Both the position numbers and the translations under genes were made by a program. Below the pieces are notes generated by a model. That model worked only from the letters and a program-made list of their open reading frames with translations, had not been told where the DNA came from and did not search any database. Below, one piece after another: positions 1 through 10,572 of a stretch of DNA of 64,000 bases; positions within the stretch are counted from its first letter, which is position 1, and every line of letters begins with the position of its first letter. Origin of the DNA: Notolepis coatsorum (taxonomy: Eukaryota > Chordata > Actinopteri > Aulopiformes > Paralepididae); assembly GCA_963971535.1 (NCBI GenBank), contig OZ020594.1:113123974-113187973 (forward strand). Reading direction: 5' to 3'.

Positions 1-4
1 CGCG

Positions 5-299
5 TCACCCCAGCGAGGTGGCGGGTGGCGACCCTGACGAGGTGAGCCATGGTGGGGTGGCGGGGGGCCGGCAGGGGGAGGCCCCTGGCCCTGGGGGGGG
101 GCTCCGGAGAAAAGCGCCAGGGGGCCGGGCTGGGAGGCGCCCCTGGGGCACCCCGGGAGGCGTGGGCATAGCCTTACGGACCACGGGGGAATAGGTGACA
201 TGGGGGCGTAGCGTGGCGGGGGTCTGGGGGAGCTGTCGCCGGCCCCGGCGAGGCGTGCTGGTCCCCGACGTGGAGGGGACGGGACTTCCACTCACTGCC
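5..299 (-). CDS. cacna1a: P/Q-type calcium channel alpha-1A, C-terminal exon (partial)
   Basis: The minus strand encodes a proline- and arginine-rich tail containing [19 protein letters not shown] followed by [12 protein letters not shown]. This closely matches, from memory, the cytoplasmic C-terminus of CaV2.1 next to the polyglutamine tract in mammals. CaV2.1 is the pore subunit of presynaptic P/Q channels and its tail binds active-zone scaffolds. The exon starts after a pyrimidine-rich tract and an AG at 301-300. The conserved frame needs two bases from the preceding exon. That exon would lie at higher coordinates and was not found. No glutamine run is present; the region after the conserved block is rich in Pro, Gly and Ala. 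A TGA lies at 7-5, and the family's usual acidic DxDWC ending is not seen. Either this isoform ends here or a further exon lies outside the window. GC content is far above the neighbouring intron. Confidence 0.8.
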
Positions 300-480
300 C
301 TACATGAAAAGTGAAAAAGGCAAATAAAAAGAACGAACCACAAATTCAACGACAGAAGAGAAGAGGATGAGATAGAGAGAGAGAAGAGAGAGAGAGAGAA
401 GAGAGAGAGGAGAGAGAAGAGAGAGAAGGAAAGCAAGATAACAAAATACAACAAGAGCCACAGTATGGAAGCAAATGAGT
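300..480 (-). other. Intron start with GA microsatellite
   Basis: This follows the calcium-channel acceptor and belongs to the intron if the gene continues to the right. On the plus strand 361-434 is a (GA)n/(GAGA) purine tract. Nothing coding is seen. Confidence 0.6.
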
Positions 481-488
481 GACAGAAG

Positions 489-690
489 TATTTGAATTTG
501 ATCAGACACCGAATTTATAGCATTGAAAATAATTACTTTGAAAACATGTATCTGAATTTTTTCAGACACCGAATTTATAGCATTGAAAATAATTACTTTG
601 AAAAATGTATCTGAATTTTTTCAGACACCGAATTTATAGCATTGAAAATAATTACTTTGAAAATCATGTATCTGAATTTTTTTGCTCCGA
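489..690. repeat. 60-bp tandem repeat, about 3.3 copies
   Basis: Units of 59-61 bp start near 489, 549, 608 and 669. They share the block cagacaccgaatttatagc followed by an AT-rich stretch. Copies differ at only a few bases, so the expansion is recent. Confidence 0.85.
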
Positions 691-699
691 ATTTACCTA

Positions 700-800
700 T
701 GTGAAATAAAAATTCAATGTAAAAAATTCGAATGTATAATAAAATTCAATGTAAAAAATTCGATGCATAATTGCGGTGTATAAAATTCGATGTAAAAAAC
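700..800. repeat. AT-rich short tandem repeat
   Basis: Irregular copies of a unit resembling aaaattcgatgtaaaaa. No coding potential. Confidence 0.6.
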
Positions 801-867
801 CATCATCCGGGCTACCCAGACAGGATAAGCAATCGAGCCTGGATGCAATCGAATTGACTTGATACGT

Positions 868-1640
868 TGGGGAGAGAATATACATACGGTGGGGAGGAGA
901 CTGTACATTAGGAGGGGGTGGGTGGGAGAGAAATATACATACGGTGGGGAGAGAATATATACATACGGTGGGGAGGAGACTGTACATTAGGAGGGGGTGG
1001 GAGAAAATATATACATACGGTGGGGAGGAGACTGTACATTAGGAGGGGGTGAGTGGGAGAGAAATATACATACGGTGGGGAGAGAATATATACATACGGT
1101 GGGGAGGAGACTGTATATTAGGAGGGGGTGGGAGAGAAATATACATATGGTGGGGAGAGAATATATACATACGGTGGGGAGGAGACTGTACATTAGGAGG
1201 GGGTGGGAGAGAATATATACATACGGTGGGGAGGAGACTGTACATTACGAGGGGGTGGGAGAGAAATATACATATGGTGGGGAGAGAATATATACATATG
1301 GTGGGGAGAGAATATATACATACGGTGGGGAGGAGACTGTACATTAGGAGGGGGTGGGTGGGTGGGAGAGAAAATACATATGGTGGGGAGAGAATATATA
1401 CATACGGTGGGGAGAAGACTGTACATTAGGAGGGGGTGGGAGAGAAATATACATATGGTGGGGAGAGAATATATACATATGGTGGGGAGAGAATATATAG
1501 AATATATACATACGGTGGGGAGGAGACTGTCTATTATATGTATATTTCTCTCCCAACCACCCCCTCCTAATGTACAGTCTCCTCCCCACTGTATGTATAT
1601 ATTCTCTCCCCATCATATGCATATATTCTCTCCCCACCGT
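868..1640. repeat. G-rich minisatellite (VNTR) array, LINE 3' UTR type
   Basis: The array is built of modules tacatacggtggggagagaa and ggagactgtacattaggag followed by G-runs, in units of variable length because modules are skipped. The same unit occurs at 21484-21580 (opposite orientation) and 43985-44375, both times downstream of the same LINE ORF. This array is therefore probably a detached LINE 3' UTR. The last copies (about 1530-1640) are in inverted orientation. The open frames across it rich in Tyr-Ile-Arg-Trp-Gly are artefacts of the repeat. Confidence 0.85.
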
Positions 1641-1654
1641 TCTCTTGGTGTAAA

Positions 1655-2115
1655 AAGTTTAAGACCAGGGTGAGGCCAGGCTATGGATGGCTTTGAAGGT
1701 GAGGAGTAGTGTTTTGAAGTTAATGCGTTCCTTGATCGGGAGCCAGTGGAGGGAGTGGAGGACAGGAGTGATGTGTTCGCGGGACCGGGTGTTAGTGAGG
1801 AGGCGGGCAACTGAGTTTTGGACCATCTGCAGTTTATGGAGGGAGCGGGAGGCGATGCCAGTGAGGAGGGAGTTACAGTAGTCCAGGAGGGAAAAGATGA
1901 AGGCGTGTATGAGGGATTCAGCAGCAGGGGGTAGAGGCAGTGACGGATTTTGGCAATGTTGCGGAGGTGAAAATATGAAGTTTTGACAATGGAGCGGACA
2001 TGGGGTCAAATGAGAGGGTGGGGTCGAGGATGACACCGAGGTTGCGGACTAGGGGGGAGGGGGTGATGGTGGAGTCATTGATGGTGAGTGTGATGTAATA
2101 CAATAATTTATACTG
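1655..2115 (-). mobile_element. L2/CR1-type LINE, ORF2 C-terminal fragment
   Basis: The minus strand encodes the tail of a reverse transcriptase. LIHAFIFSLLDYCNSLLTG, then LQMVQNSVARLLT and HITPVLHSLHWLPI are classic L2/CR1 thumb-region motifs. An upstream piece with VRNLGVILDPTLSF lies in another frame at about 2040-2110, so at least one frameshift is present. Truncated at both ends; a dead fragment. Confidence 0.8.
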
Positions 2116-2116
2116 T

Positions 2117-3485
2117 AGCATTACAAACCATTTGACAGCCAGGTCCTGCACCTCCGTTCTTGTCCTCTAGGAGCCATCGCAGCATGGCCAAGACCTTCCT
2201 CATCCAGCATACTGTCCGCGTGTAACTTATTGCCAGCAGAAGAGTGCAAGAATGCTTCCGCATTCGTCACCGCACGCCAGTACGATAATGCGCCTTTCCT
2301 TTCGCCCCGCTCAGACAAATGCATGTAGTACATTGCAACACAACGCAGCATTTCCGCGGCTGTCTTTAACTAGCAGGACGCTAGTGGGCTAGTCGCTAAA
2401 ATATATAATTGTACCAACACAGATATTAGGCAGTACACACATTGTCCTGCAATACATGTACAGTGAATGCACAGCTACATTCGCCATATATTTCTATCGC
2501 TGCTGCGGTCTACAGTGAAATGCAATATTATTATTATTATTGTAAAGATTATCATTACAATCGCAGCCTGGAGGCAATGTTACAAGTGTACGAGGGTTGT
2601 GTACAATTATATATAAAACGATATATATATTTGAGCGACTAGCCCACTAGCGAGGCAACCTCCTGCACCATCGCAGCAGCGCCGAGCGTGGTGATACAAG
2701 CGGGCTGCTCTGAGATATTAGGCAGTACACACATTGTCCTGCAATACATGTACAGTGAATGCACAGCTACATTCGCCATATATTTCTATCGCTGCTGCGG
2801 TCTACAGTGAAATGCAATATTATTATTATTGTAAAGATCATTACAATTATTATTTTGTGCACGTTGTGCAAATTGAGAGGCTGTGCTCTTTGCACACAAC
2901 CCTTGTACACTTGTAACATTGCCTCTCCAGGCTGCGATTGTAATGATAATCTTTACAATAATAATATTGCATTTCACTGTAGACCGCAGCAGCGATAGAA
3001 ATATATGGCGAATGTAGCTGTGCATGCACTGTATGTATTGCAGGACAATGTGTGTACTGCCTAATATCTGTGTTGGTACAATTATATATAAAACGATATA
3101 TATTTTAGCGACTAGCCCACTAGCGTCCTGCTAGTTAAAGACAGCCGAGGTTGAGTAGTTTCTTCTGATATCACTTTCAAACTCCAAGTGATTCGTTGCA
3201 ATGTACGCGGAAATGCTGCATTGTGTTGCAATGTACTACATGCATTTGTCTGAGCGGGGCGAAAGGAAAGGCGCATTACCGTACTGGCGTGCGGTGACGA
3301 ATGCGGAAGCATTCTTGCACTCTTCCGCTGGCAATAAGCTACACGCATACTGTCCTTCTGAAGCTCTGAAGTCATTAGTGGCCATGAACCTAAAGAGAGA
3401 GAGCGAGAATACGTTAGTAGATAGTCTAAGGCCAGTGATTCTCAATATTATTTTGCATATCTAGGACCTCTAATTTAGTCCAAAT
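2117..3485. repeat. Foldback (long inverted) repeat, probable non-autonomous DNA transposon
   Basis: Sequence at about 2220-2560 reappears inverted at about 2940-3340. Landmarks are ctagtgggctagtcgct at 2387 against agcgactagcccactag at 3107, and cagcatttccgcg at 2348 against cgcggaaatgctg at 3208. A third, direct copy of the inner part lies at 2715-2840. The right arm carries about 60 bp (3152-3205) that the left lacks. No transposase or clear target duplication was seen. Confidence 0.65.
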
Positions 3486-3970
3486 GGTCATTACAAACCA
3501 TTTGACAGCCAGGTCCAGCACCTCTCCGTTCTTGTCTTCTAGGAGCCATCGCAGCATGGCCAAGACCTTCCTCATCCAGCATACTGTCCTTCTGAAGGTC
3601 TGAAGTCATTAGTGGCCATGAACCTAGAGAGCGAGAATACGTTAGTAGATAGTCTAAGGCCAGTGATTCTCAATATTATTTTGCATATCTAGGACCTCTA
3701 ATTTAGTCCAGGTCATGCACATCTACATACAATATACTGTAGCATTACAAACCATTTGACAGCCAGGTCCAGCACCTCTCCGTTCTTGTCTTCTAGGAGC
3801 CATCGCAGCATGGCCAAGACCTTCCTCATCCAGCATACTGTCCTTCTGAAGGTCTGAAGTCATTAGTGGCCATGAACCTAGAGAGAGCGAGAATACGTTA
3901 GTAGATAGTCTAAGGCCAGTGATTCTCAAAATTATTTTGCATATCTAGGACCTCTAATTTAGTCCACGTC
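3349..3970. repeat. Tandem repeat of about 250 bp, 2.5 copies
   Basis: A unit starting cattacaaaccatttgacag and ending ctctaatttagtcca occurs at 3489-3718 and 3743-3965, with a partial copy at 3349-3478. Its first 110 bp also opens the left side of the foldback element at 2119, so the two structures share ancestry. Confidence 0.75.
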
Positions 3971-4008
3971 ATGCACATAAACATACAATATACTGTAGCA
4001 TCCATCAA

Positions 4009-4280
4009 CACAGGATGACCCTTTCCAGCTGTTGAAATGAAAGTCCCAGATTGAAAAGTATATATATACACAGTCACACACACAATAAAACATTTTATAC
4101 ATCACTTACAAGCATGACCACTTGAAGATCTTGAAGACTTGGTAGATCTTGACCGTCTTGGGAGAGAGAGAGAAGGCATTACAGGATGACTCTTTGAAAA
4201 TGATGTCCCAGATTAAAAAGTATATATTATATATACACAGTCACACACACAATAAAAACCACGACCACTTGAAGTATACC
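4009..4280. repeat. Duplicated 100-bp segment with CA-rich core
   Basis: Two copies (about 4009-4105 and 4179-4275) share acaggatgac, then aaaagtatatat and cacagtcacacacacaataa. No genes. Confidence 0.6.
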
Positions 4281-4528
4281 GGTAGTTGTTATTGAGCTGT
4301 CTTCTGCTTTCATGTCGTTGTTGAGAGACAGCACTGTAACAGTATTTGCTACATTAACAATGAAATTATATATTTTATAATTAAATTAAACCATGAAAGA
4401 TCTGCGTGATATGCATTGGTTAGTTAACGTCAGTATTCTACAGTCTAGGCCTGCTAGCAGTAGTGCTTGTAGTTTACAGATCCCGCCAGTTTCATAATAT
4501 CGAGCAAATAACATTACAGCAGACTAGT

Positions 4529-4870
4529 CACTGAAACACAGACTAAACAGCATTTATATCAGCAGCACGCATTACTTATAAATAATAAAATATATGTGTT
4601 GCACAATTACCTGAGATGAGAACAGTTGGTGACAACGTGAGGCTCTGCCTGTAGCAGTGTATGTAGCCTATATAGCTAACGTGAGCTCGCGCTACACTCA
4701 GTGTATGTAGCCTATATAGCTAACGTGGTACACTCAGTGTATGTAGAGCTAGTAGCTAACGTGAGCTCGCGCTACACTCACTGAAACACAGACTAAACAG
4801 CACTCATTTATATTAGCGGTATTACTTATAAATAATCAAAAATATCTGCATAAATTACCTGAGATGAGAA
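4529..4870. repeat. Direct duplication with short inner repeats
   Basis: The block cactgaaacacagactaaac ending attacctgagatgagaa occurs at 4529-4622 and 4779-4868. Between them tgtatgtagcctatatagct is repeated three times (4658-4745 and a variant after it). No open frame of note. Confidence 0.7.
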
Positions 4871-5122
4871 GAAATGCAACCGTGTCATACTGGTCTGGTC
4901 TGACTGTGTGCCGCGCGCGACGCGCGTCAATTCAAAATTTCAAAAACCACAATGCATTGTGGGGATCCCCCCCCCCCACAATGCAACGCAGCTGTTAGTC
5001 AGTGTTGCCAAATGACAATTATTATTTATATTATTTTATATAACAGTTACTCAATCAACTTGCTTTATGCCTACAATCTCTCTGACAAATCTCAATGGCA
5101 CAAGAATAACTTAAAATAATAC
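4871..5122. other. No gene recognised
   Basis: Intergenic or intronic sequence with a CG-rich patch at 4910-4927 and a C-run at 4967-4977 flanked by inverted cacaatgc motifs. Nothing else identified. Confidence 0.5.

Positions 5123-5202
<80 letters not shown>
5123..5202. repeat. (AAT)n microsatellite
   Basis: About 26 uninterrupted aat triplets. Confidence 0.95.
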
Positions 5203-5339
5203 GCTCTCTTTTCAAGTAAAATAATATGAAATATGTTCGAATTAATACATCTTTAACAAATTATCTCTGTATCTTTTCAATGTAAATAATAAATCAGTAA
5301 CCTCACAAAGATACTAATCTAATTATCTTTAAAGTGCAC

Positions 5340-5480
5340 TATGCAGTTTTGGATTTGTACATTTGCATATGAACATGACATTTCGGTGGGTTTTGAGCAG
5401 TTTTTTGAATGAGTCCAGAGTTGGGGCGTTGCGGAGTTCAGCGAGGAGGGAGTTCCAGAGGGTGGGAGCTGCCACACTGA
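5340..5480 (-). mobile_element. LINE (L2/CR1-like) ORF2 extreme C-terminus
   Basis: Minus-strand translation gives the usual last segment of fish L2/CR1 ORF2: tryptophan-asparagine-serine-leucine, then AELRNAPTLDSFKKLLKTH. Only about 45 codons remain. Confidence 0.65.
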
Positions 5481-5689
5481 ATTATAGGGTGACTTTTTGA
5501 TAATTACATTATTTGAATAGCCTAAAATATAATCTTTATTGTAGCATAAAGTGTATACATGAATTGGCATAAATCTGGTCTAGAATAGCCTAATAGATAT
5601 TTATGTTAAATTGTTTATTATTATTGTTTAGAATGACATTACATTATAGGCTATATTTCTGTAACACACCATTTGCCCCCAGTGATAAG

Positions 5690-5835
5690 TCAGCTGAGTG
5701 CAGGACATCACACAGCCGCACGCTCCAACCAGGGCTGGACTGGGACCAAAAATCGGCCCTGGCATTTTTGGCCCAGACCGGCCCACCATAATCGGTCGGA
5801 CACCACCAGAACATCCTTGCGGTCCCCTTAAATAA
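5690..5835. repeat. Unclassified dispersed repeat fragment
   Basis: Contains cagggctggactgggaccaa and cggcccaccataatcgg, which I associate with repeated sequence in teleosts, though I cannot name the family. No ends or duplications are visible. Confidence 0.35.
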
Positions 5836-5919
5836 TTTGTATGGCTTTTACTCTTAAAGTAGAAAAACAAAAGTAATCTGTAAAATAATACAGTGAATTT
5901 GCTGTGAAAAAACATTTAT

Positions 5920-6250
5920 TTTTTACAGTGTACCACCTCAAAAACATCTCCCGTCTCCGACCCTCACTCTCAGATTCTGTGGCTGAGACCCTGATCCACT
6001 CATTTATCACCTCCCGGTTGGACTACTGCAACGGAGTCCTGTTCGGGGTACCCAGCAAAGCCCTGGACAGGCTCCAGTATGTACAGAACTCAGCTGCCAG
6101 GGTTCTCACTCACACCAAGCCCTAGCTGGCAGCACATCACCCCCACCCTCATCCACCTCCACTGGCTCCCAGTCAAGTTCCCGATCTCTTTTAAACTCCT
6201 GCTCCTCACCTACAAGTCCCTCCATGCCCTCCCCCCCCGATACCCGATAC
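5920..6250 (+). mobile_element. L2-type LINE, ORF2 C-terminal fragment
   Basis: The plus strand encodes ETLIHSFITSRLDYCNGVLF, then LQYVQNSAARVLTHTKP and, in another frame, HITPTLIHLHWLPVKFPISF with a KLLLLTYKSLHALPPRYP ending. The frame changes near 6120. It has the same domain segment as the minus-strand fragment at 1655-2115 but is a different copy, and is dead. Confidence 0.8.
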
Positions 6251-6610
6251 CTGCGGCTGTATGTTGTTTTATCTTGGCAAACAAGGGCTTGCTCTAAGAG
6301 GACATGATGAGAGTCCGAGTTCATCAAATCGTGGAAACTTTTTAGAGCTACTAAAAAGTTGTGTGCTCTACACACCTTCGGCCGCTCTGGTATCAGCCAT
6401 GCATCAAAACGTGCACACGCGCTCAGGCGAGTCGCTAACCGTGCTGGGCCAAGCATAGCGGCTCAACCCACCTCTGTTGCACGTCGTAAAATGAAGCTCG
6501 GGGGTCGACGCCGGCTCGCTGCGGGGAGGCCGAAGAAAAGTGTGGTGAGCACAGACCATCGCTATAGTTTCCCAACAGGAGTAAAGTCTGGAACGCACCA
6601 CAGCCTGTCA
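6251..6610. other. Unclassified; shares a block with 42790-42870
   Basis: The segment 6284-6355 (caagggcttgctctaagagg through tggaaactttttagagctac) recurs at 42793-42866 at the end of a LINE-like fragment. It is probably a LINE 3' remnant. The GC-richer part at 6380-6600 has short open frames with no recognisable protein. Confidence 0.4.
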
Positions 6611-6614
6611 CAAT

Positions 6615-7200
6615 GAAAGACCCCCACCACCCCAATAACAGCCTGTTCCAGCTGCTGAGGTCAGGCAGACGCCTGCGAACCCCAGCCACTAGGACGGAGA
6701 GGCTTAGGCTCAGCTTCTTCCCCCAGGCCATCAGAGCCTTGAACAATGAACATTGAGTGCCACAGAACACTGAACCACTGAACACTGAACTATCCACACA
6801 CAAGCACACATGAGCACACACACGACACGCACACTGTGCACGCTCACACACTAGCAGCCACTTTAACACTTTAACAAGAGCGGGCACACACTCATGCAGC
6901 ACACACGCACACTTATGGCCAAGAGGAAAGGCCACTTTAAACTAGTATAACAACAGGAACAGTGTATTGCACTACTAAAGCTAACTAGCATGTCCTATAT
7001 GCTCTGTAAATAACTATGTACAGATACCGAGATGTCACACCATGTTACCTGTTACCTGTTTATTGCACAATGTTGTTTTTTATTGGATTCTATTATATGT
7101 TGTACCACTGTATTGCACATCGTCGCGGGCAAGACCACCCGCATTTCATTGTATACTTGTATGCCGTGACAAATAAAACTCTTGACTTGACTTGAAGCAG
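6615..7200 (+). mobile_element. I/Nimb-like LINE, 3' end
   Basis: The plus strand reads LLRSGRRLRTPATRTERLRL, then SFFPQAIRALNN, and ends in a 3' UTR that finishes aataaaactcttgacttgac with a repeated cttga tail. The same tail architecture (RSGKRYRSLMASTERLRRSF and a repeated cttgaa end) is seen in the LINE at 28850-31765. 5' truncated. Confidence 0.65.
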
Positions 7201-7269
7201 TAGAGATGTGTCGTAGCAATCCGAAGTGACATTGACCACCAATATAGCAGTGTACATAAAGACCCAGTG

Positions 7270-7695
7270 CCTCATCTGTAGCTAACAGTGTATTGCACTA
7301 CCACAGGACCTAGCATGTCCTACCATGCTCTGTAAATAACTTATGTACATATACCGATATGCCCTACTCTGTTTACTTGTTTTATTACCGATATGCATGC
7401 CCTACTCTGTTTACTTGTTTTATTGCACAATGTCGTTCTATTGACAGGACCTAAATAACTTATGTACATATACCGATATGCATGTCCTACTCTGTTTACT
7501 TGTTTTATTGCACAATGTCGTTCTATTGACGGGACCTAAATAACTTATGTACATATACCGATATGCCCTACTCTGTTTACTTGTTTTATTGCACAATGTC
7601 GTTCTATTGGATTCTATTATGTTATTACTATTGTATTATGCACATCGTTGCATAATCATTGTAAACTTGTATGCAAATAAACAACTTGTGACAAA
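7270..7695 (+). repeat. Tandem copies of a LINE 3' UTR segment
   Basis: The phrase taacttatgtacatataccg with tctgtttacttgttttattg occurs three to four times from 7335 to 7585, and resembles the 3' UTR at 6990-7090. It ends with a gacaaataaa-type tail near 7690. This looks like internal tandem duplication of a LINE 3' UTR. Confidence 0.6.
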
Positions 7696-7734
7696 TAAAA
7701 ATTAATCTAAATGTTATATTGTAACTGTCTAGTT

Positions 7735-7925
7735 ATTGATTGATTGATTGAATTGATTGAAAACTTTATCAGATTGCAGAATGGGTACAGTAGTACAGCT
7801 CAATACATACAATTGTTAAGGCCAGGGGATGCAGACCAGAGAAAGACTTTCGTCTTGTTTACATCAGGGTCCCCCATTTTCAATTCATCGTAACATATGA
7901 CATACAGATAGACAGTACAGTTAGG
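7735..7925 (-). mobile_element. LINE 3' tail (minisatellite-LINE family)
   Basis: On the minus strand this ends cccattctgcaatctg, then a gap to gttttcaattcaatcaatc, a tail with tetranucleotide repeats. Near-identical tails occur at 23163, 29660, 41203, 41515, 43710, 45270/48632 and 49333. 5' truncated. Confidence 0.75.
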
Positions 7926-7927
7926 CA

Positions 7928-8047
7928 TTAACTGTGTTAATCTAAATGTTACATTGTAACTGTCTAAAGCATTAACTGGGTTAATCTAAATGTTACATTG
8001 TAACTGTCTAAAGCATTAACTGGGTTAATCTAAATGTTACATTGTAC
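7928..8047. repeat. 44-bp tandem repeat, about 2.7 copies
   Basis: The unit gcattaactgggttaatcta through aactgtctaaa is repeated. A related single unit at 7700-7730 sits on the other side of the LINE tail, so that tail landed inside this small array. Confidence 0.7.
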
Positions 8048-8329
8048 AGTAAGTGGGGAGTGTAAACAAGTTGAACGCTGGCTGTGTTGTGAAATGTGCA
8101 TAACGTTATGAATAAACCGCGAAGTCACGTGAAATAATTACGTTATACGCGAAGCTATACAAACCAATTACATAATCCTATCCAACATATGTGTAAAGGC
8201 ACACACAACATATTCCAGTTAACGGTATATTTTTTTAATGATTCGTTATGGCGTAATCAATACTTCCATGCGTATAAATTGCGTTCGGGGCCTCCATGTT
8301 TTGGGGCTATTCATCAGAAAACTGGGATC

Positions 8330-8475
8330 CGGGATTCGGAGAGGGGCCAATCAGAGAGGGGCTTCGCTCAACCAATCAGAGAGGGGTCTGCAGAAATGGC
8401 CTCAACCAATCAGAGAGGGGTCTGCAGAAATGGCCTCAACCAATCAGAGAGGGGTCTGCAGAAATGCGGCTACGA
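8330..8475 (+). promoter_or_regulatory. Tandem CCAAT-box array
   Basis: Four copies of CCAATCAGAG lie at 8347, 8372, 8406 and 8440, in a tandem unit of 25-34 bp that also contains aggggtctgcagaaatgg. CCAATCAG matches the known NF-Y consensus. The array sits about 550 bp upstream of a plus-strand LINE RT. It may be a detached promoter of a mobile element; that role is inference. Confidence 0.5.
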
Positions 8476-8483
8476 ATTGTAGA

Positions 8484-9005
8484 GACGCACACACGAATCC
8501 CCGCCGGGGAAAACAGTGGAATATTTGTCTCAAAATTCTGTCCGTAACTTTTAATTCTGTCCGTAACTTTTAGAATTCCGTACGTAAATATAAACAAATC
8601 AATCGTGTTTTTATGATTTATGAAACACAAATTGAGAGGTGTGTTTGTGTGGATCGTTTTTATGATTGTGGAATCTACTTCTGCATTTGTTTATTTTTGA
8701 TGGACCTCTAAGAAGAAGAAGCGTCACACACGAATCCCCACGGGGAAAACAGCAAAATATTTGTCTCAAAATTCCGTACGTAACTCCAAGTTGATCAAGT
8801 GTTTCCTTATAATTCCGTACGTAAATCTAAGCAGATCAAGCTGTTTTTAGAATTCCGTACGTAAATATAAACAAATCAAGCGTGTTTTGTTTGTGTGGAT
8901 CGTTTTTATGATTGTGGATTCTGAGGTGTGTGTGTGTGGAAAGTTTTTACGATTGTGGATTCTACTTTACGATTGTGGATTCTACTTTTGCGTTTGTTTA
9001 TTTTT
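8484..9005. repeat. 240-bp direct duplication with repeated aattccgtacgtaa motif
   Basis: Two copies (about 8484-8700 and 8722-9005) each start with cacacgaatcccc and gggaaaacag and end with tttgtttatttttgat. The motif aattccgtacgtaa or close variants occurs at least six times. No ORF. It is possibly a 5' regulatory region of the adjacent LINE or of a lost element. Confidence 0.6.
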
Positions 9006-9619
9006 GATAGAAATCTACCCCCATAATTATAGGCCTGTTTCTTTACTTCCTCAATTTTCAAAAATTCTGGAAAAACTTTTTGTTGCACGTCTGGACAGTT
9101 TTATTGATAAGAATGAGATATTGATTGATAGCCAGTATGGATTCAGAACTAACAGATCCACATCAATGGCTCTCATGCAGGTAGCAGAAGAGTTAACAAA
9201 TTAAATCGATAATAAACAGTATGCAGTTGGAGTTTTTATTGATCTGAAAAAAGCTTTTGATACCATTGACCATGATATTTTACTCAGAAAACTTGAAAAG
9301 TATGGAATTGGAGGGGTAGGGCTCAGTTGGATAAAAAGTTACATAGAAAATAGGAAACAATGTGTGCAGATGGGGGAGACCAGATCATCCTGCAAAGTGA
9401 TAACATGTGGGGTACCGCAAGGATCCATTTTAGGACCGAAATTATTTATATTGTATATTAATGATATCATTGATGTTTCTGATAAACTTACATTTGTCAT
9501 TTTTGCAGATGATACCAACATTTTTTGTTCAGGTGCAGACCTTCAACAGTTGCTAACAAATATTACAGGTGAACTGGGGAAGCTGAAATGTTGGCTTGAT
9601 ACTAACAAACTCTCCTTAA

Positions 9620-10572
9620 CACTTTGGCTGCCTAAGGTTAAATTCATGATATACCATAGATTGCCAGCGCTATTTGTCTATGGAGAAAGTCCCCTTCTTT
9701 GCAGGGCTATAACGTTTTAAATTCTATTGCTACATTGCCATTATTAGGGCCCATTCAAAGTCCTATATGTATTGTTCATTGTGTAGCAACGTTAAACTTT
9801 TTCATTCACATATTCATAGTAAAGTATGGTCTAATGTATAAGTATGTTTTCATCTCTTTCTGCAGCTTTCTCCAGAACGTGATATATAGCCCCAAATGCA
9901 TTATATTGATGATGAAATACAGTTTGATGGCAATCAGCACGATATAAAAAATTCCAACTAGACGTACTTCTAGAAGTTACTACACGTCATCTGATGTTGA
10001 CCGGATGGGCGAGGGGGCGTTTATAATTCCGTGGGCAGCGTTATACCAATCATCTAATGTGGGTCAAATGTTGATAATAGCAGTTAGTATCGAAGACGGT
10101 AACGTTACACGCTCAAACTCACCCCAGTCTCCGCGCGCCGTTGGGCGATCATCGTAGAGTAGAAATTCTATCATTATGGGATGGCGATTTACCCGGTCCA
10201 TCTCCAGCTTGTATAATGGTATATACGTCCAAATCATGTTGTTTATCGAGTTATTGGCAATCGATCGCTATGTAGCGTGACGAGCCAGAGTCCCGGGACA
10301 TGTACCGAGTGGCCGGAAGCAATACGGACGTCTAGCACAACCTCTATGGCACATCCTGTTTAAGCGATTGCGCCGATCGGCCACCAGATGGCGCTCCTGA
10401 ACCGCCAGAGAGCTCAGTGGGTCCTGCTGGTGGATCTCAGGCCAGCGGAGGGGACATATGAATCCGATCGCAGATTTTTGAAATATTGATATAAGGACGC
10501 TGTACAGCGTCCCCCGGCAACTTGAGCATGGCCAGCAATGATGTCTAAACACGTTTCATGGCAGTCAAAGTG
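9620..10572. mobile_element. piggyBac-like non-autonomous element, copy 1
   Basis: TTAA at 9616-9619 and 10573-10576 flank a 953-bp segment with inverted ends CACTTTGGCTGCC and GGCAGTCAAAGTG. A TTAA target duplication is the piggyBac hallmark. The segment cleanly interrupts the LINE reading frame. No transposase was recognised. Confidence 0.8.

Noticed and set aside
997-1673. Several overlapping ORFs of 100-156 codons with Tyr-Ile-Arg-Trp-Gly repeats
   Set aside because: They are translations of the minisatellite on both strands and in several frames; no real protein.
6435-6935. 166-codon minus ORF
   Set aside because: It crosses LINE 3' UTR sequence and matches no known protein pattern; codons look random and cysteine-rich.
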